The notes under the pieces were generated by a model. That model had not been told where the DNA came from. It ran no database searches and saw nothing but the letters and a program-made list of their open reading frames with translations. From Euptelea pleiosperma (lineage: Eukaryota; Streptophyta; Magnoliopsida; Ranunculales; Eupteleaceae), in contig CM068546.1 in NCBI GenBank assembly GCA_035048495.1, forward strand, positions 32,630,674-32,694,673: a DNA stretch of 64,000 bases, written 5' to 3'. The position numbers were made by a program, and so were the translations under genes. Within the stretch, counting starts at the first letter, position 1; each line of letters opens with the position of its first letter. Below are positions 22,341 through 47,740 of this stretch, in pieces.

Positions 22341-23642
22341 CAAACTTTTGGAGGTTCATGAAAATTCAATCTTGAGTTCATACTCTTCAATTTCTATCTG
22401 CATTTCTGTTTCTGTTATAACACGGCACCTTTAAGAAGCCCGAAACATGGACAGCTCCTTACACGTATTATAATATTCCATAAGTTTTCGTAAATAAAAT
22501 ATTAACAAATAAGGAAAGATATATGTGAAAAGTAAAAGAAAACATTTCCAATGTCATGGAGGTATCAAATAACATAATAAATATAAGTAGATTTATAAAA
22601 TGGAAAACTACCAAACTACTTCAGCAATTTTTAACGTTAAAAAAGTACAGTATGGCCCTCTTTTAGAAATCATTTTTATAGCGAAAATTATAAAAATAAA
22701 GGGTGACACGGAAATCGATGTCCGGATATATCAACACCCGTGTCCAGGTATCCACATGTCCTACACAGCAAAACCCCTAAAAGTGCTGTGTCATTGTTGC
22801 ATAGGTTTAAATAGCTGTTCAGGACTTCCTTGATTTTATTTTATTTTATTTCATCGGGTGTTGCTTTCCAATCTGTCTGTCCGGGCAGGAAGCAGATAAG
22901 GCAGTCAACAGTTGTCACAATAAGCGAACACTTCCTGGGGTGAGTTGGAGCTCAATCTCTCTCTTCACAGATTGCATTGTTTTATGTGCTTGGTTGAATT
23001 TGAACTGCAATGCATCACATGAGAGTACTTGTCTGGAATATTGTTTTCTTGGATGTACTGATGAGTGTGTTTGTGTTGATTTCTTGTTTGAGTTCATTGA
23101 ATATCTTTTTCCATCCAATGCACATTGATCCAAGGGTTTAAATTTCAATTTCAGCCTACATTTCGCAAAATTAGAACTGAAAATTTGGTCAAAATTTAAA
23201 AAAAAAAATTATCACAATTATATTTTGAATCACACCCACAAAAGCTCCATTTCGCGAAACAGCAAAGAGAACACAATCTATGCTAACAAGCAATTAAATT
23301 ATTGATCCTTCATTTCAATCATGATATTATATGAGAGTGACTGATTACAATGACCAAATATTCCCTTCATAGAATACAACCTGATGTTACAACAATTCAA
23401 TTAAATGAATCAACCTTCTTCATGACTCTATCTGAAGCATCCGACAGACAGACAATCCAACGTTTAATTCCTTTAAATCGAACTTAATTTGAATCTACCC
23501 AAAGAAATGAAAATAAAAATAACCCCCAATTCCATTCTCTTAAAGGGGAGTTGATGGCAACACGCGAAGCTCTCTGGAATCCAAAATATTCTCCATGGGA
23601 ACCAGATGGTGTGAGTAATTGGGATAGATGGAACCTTGGGAA

Positions 23643-26600
23643 TCAGATGGCCTTCAATCCAACAAGTTCCCGCAGCTTCTCACATACTAGAAAGGTGATT
23701 GTGGTTTGTGGACCTAATCTTGCAAAGATAGCAAAGCCCCTGACAAAATTTCAGAAAATTAAGTTTCTGGATATTCTTATAATACAAAAACTGAAATCTT
23801 AAGGCGTATTTTGAGTGGATATACTCTCTTTTTTTCTATCTTTTTCTTTTTCCACTAATTATCAAAGTGGTTGCTATGGTGTCCTTGTAAACTTAACAAA
23901 CTTGGAAGGAGAACAGACATAATCAGAATATCTTCGCTTCTTTTTTTACACTTCCAAAAATTAAAGATCTAGAGCAGGTATCAATGAAGTAAAATACATC
24001 TATGATCTATCACATTTGAGTAAATTTCATCTATCCTTCACTAAAGCTATCCATAAACATGTGGACATGTCTACAGTTAATATGAATAGAGACGAAATGT
24101 GCCTACATACTCGGGAGCTCTACACCTCATTAAACACTAGACTCATAAATGTGTGTCTGTAGAATCTCACCCTTTGTAAAGTGCCCTAGGGCCCTCCATC
24201 AGCATAACCTGAAACCACAATTATGAAGTATTAGACAAGAAAAGGGACCAAAGTGCAGTACATCCATGAACTTTCTTGCAAAATGCTAAAAAGAATTATG
24301 ACAATCAAAGCTCGTCGTGGTACAGTGGTAAACAATGAAAAGGATACTTTTCCTTGAGAAGTAAGTTCAGAAGCAGATAGAAAAGAACTATGTTGCTGCA
24401 CTATCTTATGATCAAATATCATATGATTTTCCAGCTCAAGTAATTGCTCAAATAGCCAGCAGGAACTGGTCTAGTGACAAACATATAAAATGAGAATTTG
24501 TCAAGTCAAGGAATCAAAAACCTTGGAAGCAAGAAGAAAGCAGAGAGGGAACTAGAGAAGAGCAGCAGCAATCCCTAATATTCAATGCATGTGTATGTAT
24601 ATATGTTCCATCATATGAATATCACAGTGCCTAAAGGAAAATACATGAATATCAAAGTTTTAACACCTCGCACGATATCAGAATTAGAGGAGAAGGATAT
24701 CTGGATCAATAGCTTTTAACAGAAGCATTACAGTTCGCCACTCAGGACATGAAAGATAGCACAACATCTTAAGGAGGGAAAGGAAAAAAAAACACCATCC
24801 TGTACAGTTCCTGTACATTTATTCAGATTGCAAAACCTATCTTGCAATAGATCAAATCCTAGCTGTCATCATTTTGCTGTTCCTTTCCAAAATGACAAAA
24901 CCCTACTCTTAGACCATATTTTAAACGGCCTAACCTCCTAACCAATCCAGATCACACAAGAAATACCCAATCATATCTATAAAAACACAAGTAATAGACA
25001 TTACTTATGATGGTAATTGATTATTACAACATAAACCAAAAACACCAATAGTGGAAGAGGATAACTGCAATAAGGCAAAAAAATAAACTATAGAACAAAA
25101 TGTTAATAGTTTGAAGCAATTTGTCGTGTCATTTATCAATAAGAAATGTTGTTCCATTCTCCACAAAGAATATGTATCCCAGTAAATAAGATTTTGTATT
25201 TGCATACCTGGTACGCACAGTGAAATCCATTTGCATAGCTTCCAACTCTATTAGATTTTCGTTGCAACATGAGACGGGTTTTAATCATGTCCATGGGTGC
25301 AGTTACAAGAGTGCTTACAGCCCCTGCTATGGTACTTGAGCTTCATTAGGCATAGATTGCAGTTAGTTCTCTCTGAAAGGGAAACCAAAATGGCGCATTT
25401 TGGCATACTCGTTGATTCACAAATAAAATATATTGATGTATCATAGTTCTTAATTCAATTCCTAGAAGTAATTAACAGAAAAAAAAAAAAAAAAGGTAAG
25501 AGCTGCACCATACATGAGATGTAGATGAAATCCTTCTTCGAGAGGTGTCCACCTAATCAGAGCCTACATCAGACAAAAGTGGACAATATAAGTATAACTT
25601 TGTGTAGTCTATACATGGTGTGACTCAAACAACTCAGAAACTGTAGAAATTACTTCGTAGATACTCAAATGTCAAAAATAGCATGCTTAGAACTTGACCC
25701 GCTTGGATTCATCATATGTTGCCAGCTGTGATGCAGTCAGAGCGGCAGCTCTGGCCATAGCAGGGCCAACCCCCTTCCACAGAGCTTTTAGTCCCTCTTC
25801 TGAAACAATTGTGCGCATTTCTCTAATTGCTCCCCTTCTCTCCAAGTTTGAATTCATCTGTAACCGCACCTGATGAAAGAAAACAATTTTGTAAGACAGT
25901 CTAAATGGAAAAGTCCACAGGAGCTTTATACAGATGCACTTGTTACCTTCAGAACTTCTGTTGGATTGGTCAGGGCGGTTGCAATGGCACCAGAGAAGGC
26001 TCCAGAGGCAATTTTCATGAATATATTCATGGACCCAAAAGCCTGTCCGCAGATGTATTTGGATGGTTCATATAATCCTAAACGGAGACCTCCATAAAGA
26101 ACTGATCTTGTCAGTGCAGGTATCAATCCAAGATACAGAGCCCCAGGCCCTTCAATTTTCATCATTTGAGCAAAAAATTTTCCCTGTAAGTTTCCCAATT
26201 TCATAAAATCTCACTGGAATAGAATCAGATAAACCACGCCATCCGATAAAATAGCCAAAAGCTTCAGGAGATACCATTCCAGTCAAGGGACCTCTCTGGC
26301 CAACAAGCTGCATTTGCAATCTGACTTTGAGAACATCTGCAGTCAAAACGTAAACGAAATAAATATCTGTAGGATACTAAACTATAGTTTGAGGAAAAGA
26401 CATAATACCACCAAAAAATTCACCAAGGGCAAGGAGTGAAGCTAATTGGAGATAGAATTGGTCTTTCCTCCAGGAAATTTCTATGGTTTAATACCACCGG
26501 CAGGCCCATCACCTCCCTGAGCTAACGACTAGAATTTTTGCCAAGATCTATATTTTTATCTTATTTCTCCTTGCCGTTATTTTCTCACGTACAATAGCTT

Positions 26601-27712
26601 GTTGTAAGAATTATTCCAATGTCTAAGAAGGGGTTAGGGGCTGTTGGCTTCCCTTCCCTCCCCCTCCCTCCTCCCTCCCCCTCCCCCTAAAAAAAAGCTC
26701 TTCTTTTGCAAACCAAGACATTGAGGTACCATGTCAAGGAAATCCTTCCCATTATCATTGCACCTAAACATGCCCAAAGTTATTTATCTCTATTAAACAA
26801 CAGGTGTACCAGTGTGGCACCCAAGGCCCGCTAAGATGATATACCACTGTGCCTAAAAACACTGGTAGAAGGAGAATTAATTAGAATAAGCAACAATATC
26901 ACCATATTGGCCTGAACAAAACAAGACGGCAAGTTCCAACGGGAAACCAACTTTGTAGGAGCATTAGTAACACGACAAACTAGACATGGAATTGGAGTAA
27001 GAGGTCTAAGCAAAACTGTTATGAGTCCATTGTTTTCTTGACTTACTCCCCGAATATTTTTCCCTCGGATTAGCAGTTCAATCTCTTGAGACCATAATAT
27101 ACCTTAAAGGCGACATTGCGAAAACATTTAAACTCAAACAGATTAAAGTCTGAAAAAAAAAAAAAAAAATTAACTACACTCTTATTTCTTCATTCCAACA
27201 CTTCATCTCAGCTGGAAAAAGAGGATCGTAGAAAGGGAGAAAAGCATAACCTAAGGGATGAGTGATGGCAGTGGCCGTGCCAACAGCGATTCCACTAGTA
27301 CCGAAGTGATAAACGACATACGACGGAGAAACTGCAAATTTCTTCTTCTCCTCGACCTTAAAAGACCCTGAAATTTTCAATTCGAAAATTTAAAGAAAAA
27401 AAAATTGGATTACTAATCAAAATTCAAATTCATAGTACGAGATGCCAACATTGAAATTTTTGAAAAAATGCAAGAGAAATCTCAGACAACCAACCATGAA
27501 TCTATAGATAAATTTCAAAAAAATTTCCAATAAACCCTAGAAACACCAAATAACCTGGAATGCAGGAGAGATTAAACCAAAACGAGAGATCAAAGAATAA
27601 ACAACCACGAAGATCTTAAAAACCCTAGATATCTTCAACTTTGATTTGAGTGAATGAAAGTGAGAGCACCTGAAATTAGGGTTTTGTCTGAAGCTGATGA
27701 CGAGGTCACCAT
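23643..27712 (-). CDS. Mitochondrial substrate carrier family protein (At4g03115-like)
   Basis: Nine coding exons on the minus strand: 27712-27670, 27367-27251, 26336-26275, 26183-25947, 25869-25699, 25563-25514, 25340-25208, 24208-24171 and 23739-23643. They encode 315 residues with every junction GT-AG and in frame. It is an inner-membrane solute carrier; the substrate is unknown. Seen: three mitochondrial carrier repeats with signatures HPLDVLKVRLQ, NPTEVLKVRLQ and APMDMIKTRLM; paired aromatic/GxxxG helices (GLIPALTRSVLYGGLRLGLY, GVGPAMARAAALTASQLA); and a normal C-terminus GPQTTITFLVCEKLRELVGL. The fit to the Arabidopsis At4g03115 / UCP-like clade is from memory of that family. The start ATG is in a 14-codon exon (MVTSSSASDKTLIS) whose donor joins cleanly to exon 2. 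A MITE lies just upstream. No frameshift or stop is present. Confidence 0.92.
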
Positions 27713-27924
27713 CTTTGCTTCCTCTCAGAAGCTCGTTCTCAGAAGAGTCTCCTCGAGATATCGCAATTCGCAAAAGCAGTTAATCAAATACGCTATGCTG
27801 CGCTGCGCCATGGGCGTTTCGCGCCACGACAAAACAGTCCTTCGGAACTTTGGATACTTTCCTGTGAGTGGAACTTTGCTAACCGACGTCCGTCAGCAAA
27901 GTTGCTGACCCTCACAATCTGAGC

Positions 27925-27930
27925 CACGTG
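27925..27930. promoter_or_regulatory. CACGTG G-box brought in by a MITE
   Basis: GCCACGTGGC, a palindromic G-box core of the kind bound by plant bZIP and bHLH factors, 213 bp upstream of the carrier gene ATG. It lies in the conserved arm of the family A element. Whether it is used is unknown. Confidence 0.45.
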
Positions 27931-28035
27931 GCACTCTTAGAAGAATCAACCCATGAAAACTACTCCAATCTAACGTTTAGAAACCACTAATCAGGTTAAT
28001 TTTTTTTGTCTGTATGTCCATTTAAGGTTGGGTAA

Positions 28036-28480
28036 CAGCACGATCCAAGTGGGAAACGAACTCGATCCTTCTCTACTGAAGAAGCAGAAATCCGAGCCAT
28101 CAAGTGGGGCATAGAACAAGCTCAAGCTCAAGGTGTCCCGGTGCTCATTGTGGAATCAGATGCAAAGATGGTAGTGGACGCTTTGAAGCAAAAATCTACA
28201 GCACTGGGTTGGTCTTCTACAGCACTTCTTGCTGATATTTTGGTTTTAAGTTCTGCTTTTGTTACACTTACATTTGTTTATATCCCTCGAGCCGGAAATG
28301 AGGTGGCTCATATGATAGCCACTAAGGCTCAAAACTTTTCATCCCAGTCGGTGTGGGACGGTTGTTTTCCTTCGTGGCTATCGGCTAGTCTTCAGAAGGA
28401 TAACTCTTCCAATATGGCTTGTATCAGCTCTTCTTTTGATATATGACAGACTAAATTACAAAAAAAAAAAAAAAAAACAG
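28036..28480 (+). pseudogene. Retroposon 3' fragment with plant RNase H (RVT_3-type) domain and poly-A
   Basis: An open stretch reads STEEAEIRAIKWGIEQAQAQ followed by VLIVESDAKMVVDALKQKS and VYIPRAGNEVAHMIATKAQ. This is the C-terminal RNase H-like domain common in plant non-LTR retrotransposons (E...A...W and D, then R.xN..AH). It stops at 28444 and is followed by a run of A at 28460-28478. The 5' part is missing, as in a 5'-truncated LINE copy. The short repeat AACAGC at both junctions could be the target duplication. It sits inside a MITE. Confidence 0.6.
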
Positions 28481-28734
28481 CCATACGTTCATAAATCTCT
28501 TAATATGCCGCGTGCTCATGTTGTGGTCAGTCAGCAACTTTAGTGACAGACATGGGTGAGCAAAGTTATACTCCTCTCCTGTTTACCTGTCGTCCTACTG
28601 GTATGCTTGTAATTTAGTACTACCGCCTGATAGGCCATGGCCCAAGGAAATGCACAGATCGGATTATTGATCACATGGCTGATGGCCACTAGAATGAAAT
28701 ATTGAGCCTTCATCATGTGGTATATTTAGAGTAA

Positions 28735-28815
28735 ACCTTTGATGACAACTGCAGTCAGCAACGCCGCTAACTACAGCCAATATGAGCCACGTGACATATT
28801 ATTTGAGTGAGGCTT
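28735..28815. mobile_element. Family A MITE fragment
   Basis: AGTAAACCTTTGATGAC terminus followed by CAATATGAGCCACGTGAC. Only one arm is present. Confidence 0.5.
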
Positions 28816-28819
28816 GCGT

Positions 28820-30100
28820 TGCACGACAATGTCCTAAAGCCAGTTTTACATTAGTGCCAATGCGTTGAATAGCGTCCACCCCCTAAGATACAACAATTAA
28901 GGATTAGAGAAGGTAGCACTTCAAATCTCTGCGAACGTCGATAATAGTGCTCTTGAAAATTAATGATCCCAATTGAACTCGCAATAAGACGTGTCTTTTG
29001 AACCATCTTAACCGACTAATACGATTATTGTCTGTTTGATGATCCAACCGTTATGATTGATCATCGACAGTCCAATAAAAAATCAAAGGCTCCTAACGCG
29101 AAGTGCAAAGTCTACCTTATAAAAGCGTCTTAAACGCCCAATTGTCATTTTGCACACGTGCGTACGCATGCATCTGCTACGCACCACCCTAATATACTAC
29201 ATCATTCCTCTAAACTTGTGTTGTAGATGCAAAACCAATTTTTTACTCATTTCCAATACGGGACTAAAACTTTTCATAAAAATGTAGAAAATAGTCAAGT
29301 GGAGCATGTTTGGGTTTGAATATTAATTCATCCAAGATGATGTAACTTCGGCTAAAGGTATGCGCTTATAGTCCTCATTATGGAGATGAAAGTCCATCAA
29401 AGAGTTACCCAAAGAAGTAACTCGATCCCACATAAATGTGGGCCAAAGGTGGTCAAATGATCATAATAAACCCAAAATCATTTAGATTTTTACATCATCT
29501 TTCTAATAATCCATCAATTGAATAAAAATTAAAAAAATCAAAGTTGAGAGCACAATAAAAATGCTATGTATGGATAAACGTGTCATTTGGACTTGAACCT
29601 CAATTAACATAAGTTTATCAGATTTACAAACTATATATTCAAAGAATGTAATGTCTTGAATTATACAGGACTTATATCGAGTCAAAAAACTACACACAAC
29701 ATCTCCTAATTATCATTTAGTTCTATCAGTTGTGTTCATTTCGGCTCTAAATAATTTTTAGTATTCACGAGTGCTATTAGAGAACTAGCTTGTAAGTTCT
29801 CATAGAAACGACCTACTTTTACACTTATATAGGTTACGTTCATTAAGAGTACCGTGTTATACTCCACTTCTTTTTAAGATATGAACTTTATTGTGAGTAA
29901 TTATTTAACCTTACTTCATGCAGGTAACATTATTTACATTTAGGAATGAGATGAAGAATAATTCTTTATATATAGTGTTTCTCTCACTAATCACTCACAA
30001 ATAGTTGTCCCATTGAATCTAAATCTTAGGATCTTCAGTCAACTAGGTTGGATTTTCATTGAAATGATTTATTTATTAACAGGCATTCCCCTCGATGTGG
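28820..30100. other. Intergenic / decayed retroelement flank
   Basis: AT-rich with no recognisable coding frame. 29850-30100 may be the LTR or 3' region of the Copia relic that follows, but no inverted TG..CA ends or second LTR can be paired. Confidence 0.3.
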
Positions 30101-30322
30101 AATGAACTAACTGTCTAGATAATCCTTTCGTCAAAGGATTTGTCAAATTTTTTTTTTTTTTTGACACTTCACAAAGTCAATCGAAATTACACAATTGCGG
30201 ATTAGTTTTTTACTAAATTGTGCCTCCAACGTATATGTCTAGATTTGTCATTGTAGACATTGTTTTTAGTTCTAAAAATTGCTTTTTAAAAATCACAATG
30301 TATACTAATAGCGGGCAAAAGC

Positions 30323-32790
30323 CTAGGCCAAAGAGAAATATCTACCAATAAGTTTTTGGCCATTTGGCCTCCTCACTAGTTTTATCCTGTGCAATACATT
30401 ATGATTCAATTGTGGATCGTATTTGATGGATTTCCATGATACAACTGCTCCACCCAATGTGAATACATATCCACTGGTGGACTTTGACTCCTCTGAGTCA
30501 TATCTAGTTGGCATCACTGAATCCTTCTACAACAACAGGATAATTAATATAATACAATCCAACATCCATGTATTATCTCAATACTCTAACTAGTGCTTCC
30601 CAGTGTTCATGTCATAGGTTACAAGCGTATCTACTAAATTTACTACAGAATAAGCAATGTCAGGTCTAGTATAGTTCATAATATACACGAGACTATCAAT
30701 TACTGTAGAATATTTTAATTGTGATACACTTTTTTCTTTTTAAAACTATAATTGAAGTCAAAAGGTGTTCTAGCATGTTTAGAATCAAATTAATTAAATT
30801 TTTGATCACTTTCAATGTAATGAGATTAAGATAATACAATCCCCTCCTTGGTTCTATTTATTTTAATACCAAGGATTCCATCAACAAGTCTTAAATCTTT
30901 CATGCCAAAAGTTTTAATCAAGAGTTTCTTAGTAGATCCAATAATATCATTATTGGTTCCCATTATTAGTATATCATCTACATAAAGGTATACAATAACG
31001 TGTGGATCATTAGAACTCTTTGTGTAGACACATTTATCAGATTCATTGATATTAAATCCACTATAAATCATTATATTATTTTTTTTTTCAATTCATTGCT
31101 TAGAAACTTGTTTAAGACCATATAACGATTTGATTAACCTACATACTTTGTGTTCAAGGCTTTTAATAGCAAAGCCTTCAAGTCGATCCATGTAATTTTT
31201 TCTTTTAATTCACCATTCAAAAAAGTAGTTTTAACATCCATTCGGTGTATTTCAAGTTTGTAGATTGCTGCTATGACAATTAACATCCTAATGGACATTA
31301 TCATTGTAACAGGTGAATGTCAAAGAAACCTAGGCCTTTTTGTCTATAACTTTTAGCCACTAATCTTGCCTTATATATTTCTATGCTTCCATCAGTTTTG
31401 AGCTTATTCTTAAATATCCACTTACGTCCAGTGGCGGAACTGCCCCCCTCAACTTTTAAAACCGGTTAAATTTTTTTTTACTAACAGTAATAGGATGTTT
31501 AGCACACCCCTTACTGGATGCCCTCCCTCAACTTTACTCACAGAATTGCCCCTTCCAACTTTTAAAACTGATAAAAAAATAAAAAATTTAGAAAAAGTAG
31601 AAGGATGTTCAGCCCACCCATTACTTGTTGGCCCCCTCAATTTTACTCATCTCTACCATCTGGGCCCATAGACCACATGGATGTTTAGCCCACCTTTTGG
31701 TGGATTTACACACCAAAAATCACCCTGATAGTTAATTTCTACACATTAGATTTTAGTACTTCTTAAGATGTGATTCTAGCCGTTGGATACAAGAAAAAAT
31801 TTTGGGTACTAAATTCAATGGCTAAAAATCATCAAACACGGTTTTTGGTATAAATGTCTACCAAATGGTGGGCTAAACATCCATGCGGTCAGTGGGCCCA
31901 TATGGCAGTGGTGAGTAACAAAAATAGCTATATCTTGTCAGATCTACCTTGTTACATTGCGACCCTTCAAAAAATACCTTGTTAACCTATAGCTAAAGGG
32001 AGAATGGCTACCCTTTCTCAAATCTCACCTGCGACCTTCCCTCTTAAGGTTTTGGATGCCTGCCTCCGCTTGCCCTTGCCGAGAAAATTTTTTATCCTGA
32101 CTTTTTGTATCCATGCGTCTGGTGGGCAGCACCTAAAAATGCTACATGACATACTTTTAGAGACCAATGACGGCATTGATGTTTGGCCCATCTCTATGTG
32201 GACCAAAAGACCAAAAATCATCCAGATTGGTGGCTTATAATTGTTAGATTTTAGTCTTTTTCATGGGTTGATTTGCAACTGTGGATTCAAGCATTTCGAG
32301 GTACGTGGATCCAATGGTTATAAATTACCAATCAGGCTGAATTTTAGTCTCTAGGTCCACCTATGGATGAGCCAAACATCCATACAGTCATTAGTCTTTA
32401 AGAGTGCCACACGGCAATTTTAGGTGGTGCCCGAACGTTTGGATCAAAAAATGTCACGATCAAATTTTTTCTCACCTCTACCCCACTTTAATAGTCGCTT
32501 GTCGCCTTGCCCCACCCCCCCCCTGAACAAAATCCTAGCTCCGCCACTGCTTACATCCAAGAGGTTTGTTATCGGGAGGTAGATCTACTTACTCTCAGGT
32601 ATGATTTTGCATTATGGTTATGAAATCAATTTCTTTATTAACAGTTTCCTTTCGAAAATGAGCTTAAGGAGAAGATATGGCTTCTCTAAAGGCTTGAGGA
32701 TCATCTTCACTAAGAACAATATAGAAATCAGGACCAAACATTGGTAACATTCTAGTCCTCTTACTCCTAGGTTCTCTGTCTTCTTCTATG
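30323..32790 (-). pseudogene. Ty1/copia polymerase relic, split by a hAT element
   Basis: Read on the minus strand from 32790 the relic gives FGPDFYIVLSEDDPQAFREA, then in the next segment PPDNKPLGCKWIFKNK (start of reverse transcriptase). After the hAT insertion (31429-32549) it continues with KTDGSIEIYKARLVAKSY, later VIVYLYVDDILIMGTN (the YVDD catalytic motif) and FGMKDL, and finally ESKSTSGYVFTLGGAVVSWK (RNase H). Several stops and frame breaks separate these pieces and no gag or integrase was recognised. The LTRs were not identified. Confidence 0.85.
31429..32549. mobile_element. hAT element inserted in the Copia reverse transcriptase
   Basis: Terminal inverted repeat CAGTGGCGGAACT / AGCTCCGCCACTG. 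The 8-bp flanks CTTACGTC (31421-31428) and CTTACATC (32550-32557) differ at one base. Removing the element restores the conserved Copia segment GCKWIFK, so the host sequence confirms both boundaries. The interior (1121 bp) has no transposase; it carries a family D foldback (31640-31980) and a family A-like foldback (32150-32420). Confidence 0.88.
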
Positions 32791-32799
32791 ATCTCTTGT

Positions 32800-33632
32800 T
32801 GGCCAGTAGAAGAGTCCCATTCCCTACAATGCATTGCACTTTTTCCTATGAATGACCACCCTCAATTTTAATTTTTTTTTAAATAGAAAAGGGTGAAAGA
32901 ATCCTTCCTTCCTCTATTTTTCGCACGCGGCTAAGGACCATTGGGATGAAACCTGCCACAAAGAGAGGTGAATGGCCTACTCAGTCCCACCACCTCGGCC
33001 TCCATGGGTGAAAACCCTCTTCACAGCCACTAAGTCTGTTCTGGGTCTACCTTTTAGATTTAAAACTTAAAAATCAAACTGGAAGGGTTCTAGGAACCCA
33101 AAACACAGGATTCCAAGAGTTTAGAAAGGCAAAAATAGACTAACGATGATTCTCCCCTTAAATTTTGAATGAAGTGCAGAAACAAAAATGTCATTCTCAA
33201 CCAACTGATGAAATCATTAGCTGTTTTTCCAATTAAGCAAAGATCAACCGATACCAATAGTACCACTGTTTAACTCTGATAGAGAAGTCACACTAGAAAC
33301 CAAGGCCTTTTGAGTTGATCACAGAAGACAAAACATCATATTTGCTTGACTGAAGCAAAAGTTCTCAAATTTCTAAAATTGAAGAAAGAGAATGCATTAA
33401 ACACTATGTATATGAATGTTGTCAGTTGTACCAGTATGTTGTCATCTGTACAAGACTGCATTCAACTGTACAAGTATGTTGCCAGCATAACCTTCAGTGA
33501 AAAAAAAAAACCATAGAGGTATTCACATTGTTTTGGCATTCAGTATGTTCGAAAAAGCATGTCGGTAAGCCTTGAGTTCTGACCAAAATCAGAAAGGGTG
33601 AGTGCTGGGCTAAAAACCGGATGAGCTACAGA
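32800..33632. other. Intergenic between the Copia relic and the copine 3' end
   Basis: Mixed sequence with short direct repeats near 33420-33490 (GTTGTC/GCCAG(T/C).T...ACAAGTATGTT). Probably includes the 3' UTR of the copine gene. No other gene is seen. Confidence 0.35.
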
Positions 33633-46947
<13,315 letters not shown>

Positions 46948-47253
46948 CTCTCTCTCTCTCTCAAGTCACACACAACAGTACAAGATTCCCTTGGTCGGCG
47001 CAAATTTCAAGCTCCCCCCTCTCTCTCACTCTCTCTCTCGTGCGTGTGCAGTGAAAAGTAAAAAGTAAAAACACGATTCAGACGGGAAGTTTCATTTTTT
47101 TGTGATTAACGGTTCAGACGGACGTTTAGTTTTGTAATTAACGGTTCAGACGGACGTTTCAAGTGGCTTAAGAGTTTCCCTGTTTTTAATGTAACAAGAG
47201 TAGCTGTAAATTATTTGCCATTCTGAGCAATGGACGAGTTATTTATATCGATG

Positions 47254-47376
47254 GGTTGTTCTCTTCCTTCTTTTTCTTCTCGTTTCTTGTACTCCAAGGT
47301 ATAGAATTAGGGTCGGAACCGGTTGTTCTCTTCCTTCTTTTTCTTCTCGTTTCTTGTACTTCAAGGTATAGAATTA
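47254..47376. repeat. Tandem duplication of about 72 bp
   Basis: Two adjacent copies beginning GGTTGTTCTCTTCCTTC and ending AAGGTATAGAATTAGGGTCGG. The second copy runs straight into the MITE at 47377, whose target site is the final ATAGAATTA. Confidence 0.75.
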
Positions 47377-47740
47377 GGGTCGGGTTCCAGTGACCACCAT
47401 TTTTGACACCCATTTTGATGTACCCAAATGGAAGATGAATCAATGGCTGATTTTTTGTGAGGATGATCTCTATGGTGAGGAGATCACCCCTACAAAAAAT
47501 CAGCCCATTCATATATTTCTAACCCAGTCAAATGTGGTTTTCAAGTTACACGGTAAAAATCGACGGTCCATAATTCTTCAACTTCTAAACCAGTCTATGA
47601 ATATCAGAATGATTTAAATTTTTGTGAGGATGATGTCCTTACCATAGAGATCATCCTCACCAAAAATCAGCCATTGATTCATCTTCTATGTGGGTACACC
47701 AAAACGGGTGTCAAAAATGGTGGTAACTGGAACCTGACCC
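47377..47740. mobile_element. Mutator-like MITE with 9-bp TSD between copine first exons A and B
   Basis: 364 bp, ends GGGTCGGGTTCCAGTGACC and GGTAACTGGAACCTGACCC, flanked by ATAGAATTA (47368-47376) and ATAGAACTA (47741-47749), an 8/9 match. The long inverted arms include CAATGGCTGATTTTTTGTGA against TCACCAAAAATCAGCCATTG. Confidence 0.8.

Larger units (their letters stand above)
27866..28573. mobile_element. Family A MITE upstream of the carrier gene, split by a retroposon
   Basis: Left end GAGTGGAACTTTGCT, right end AGCAAAGTTATACTC. Flanks CTTTCCTGT (27857-27865) and CTCTCCTGT (28574-28582) match 8 of 9, the Mutator-type duplication. The left arm carries GAGCCACGTGGCACTC. The element is interrupted at about 28040-28480 by an RNase H-bearing, poly-A-tailed insert. 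It ends 154 bp upstream of the carrier start codon. Confidence 0.8.

Noticed and set aside
24161..24208. Premature stop truncating the carrier gene
   Set aside because: The TGA after LYKG belongs to a GTGAG splice donor; a further in-frame exon at 23739-23643 completes the family C-terminus.
25873..26097. Plus-strand frame over the carrier gene
   Set aside because: Antisense to carrier exon 4 and the exon 4/5 intron; no domain.
28141..28446. 101-codon open frame as an independent gene
   Set aside because: The residues are the RNase H-like domain of a retroposon; it starts mid-domain, is followed by a poly-A run and sits inside a MITE.
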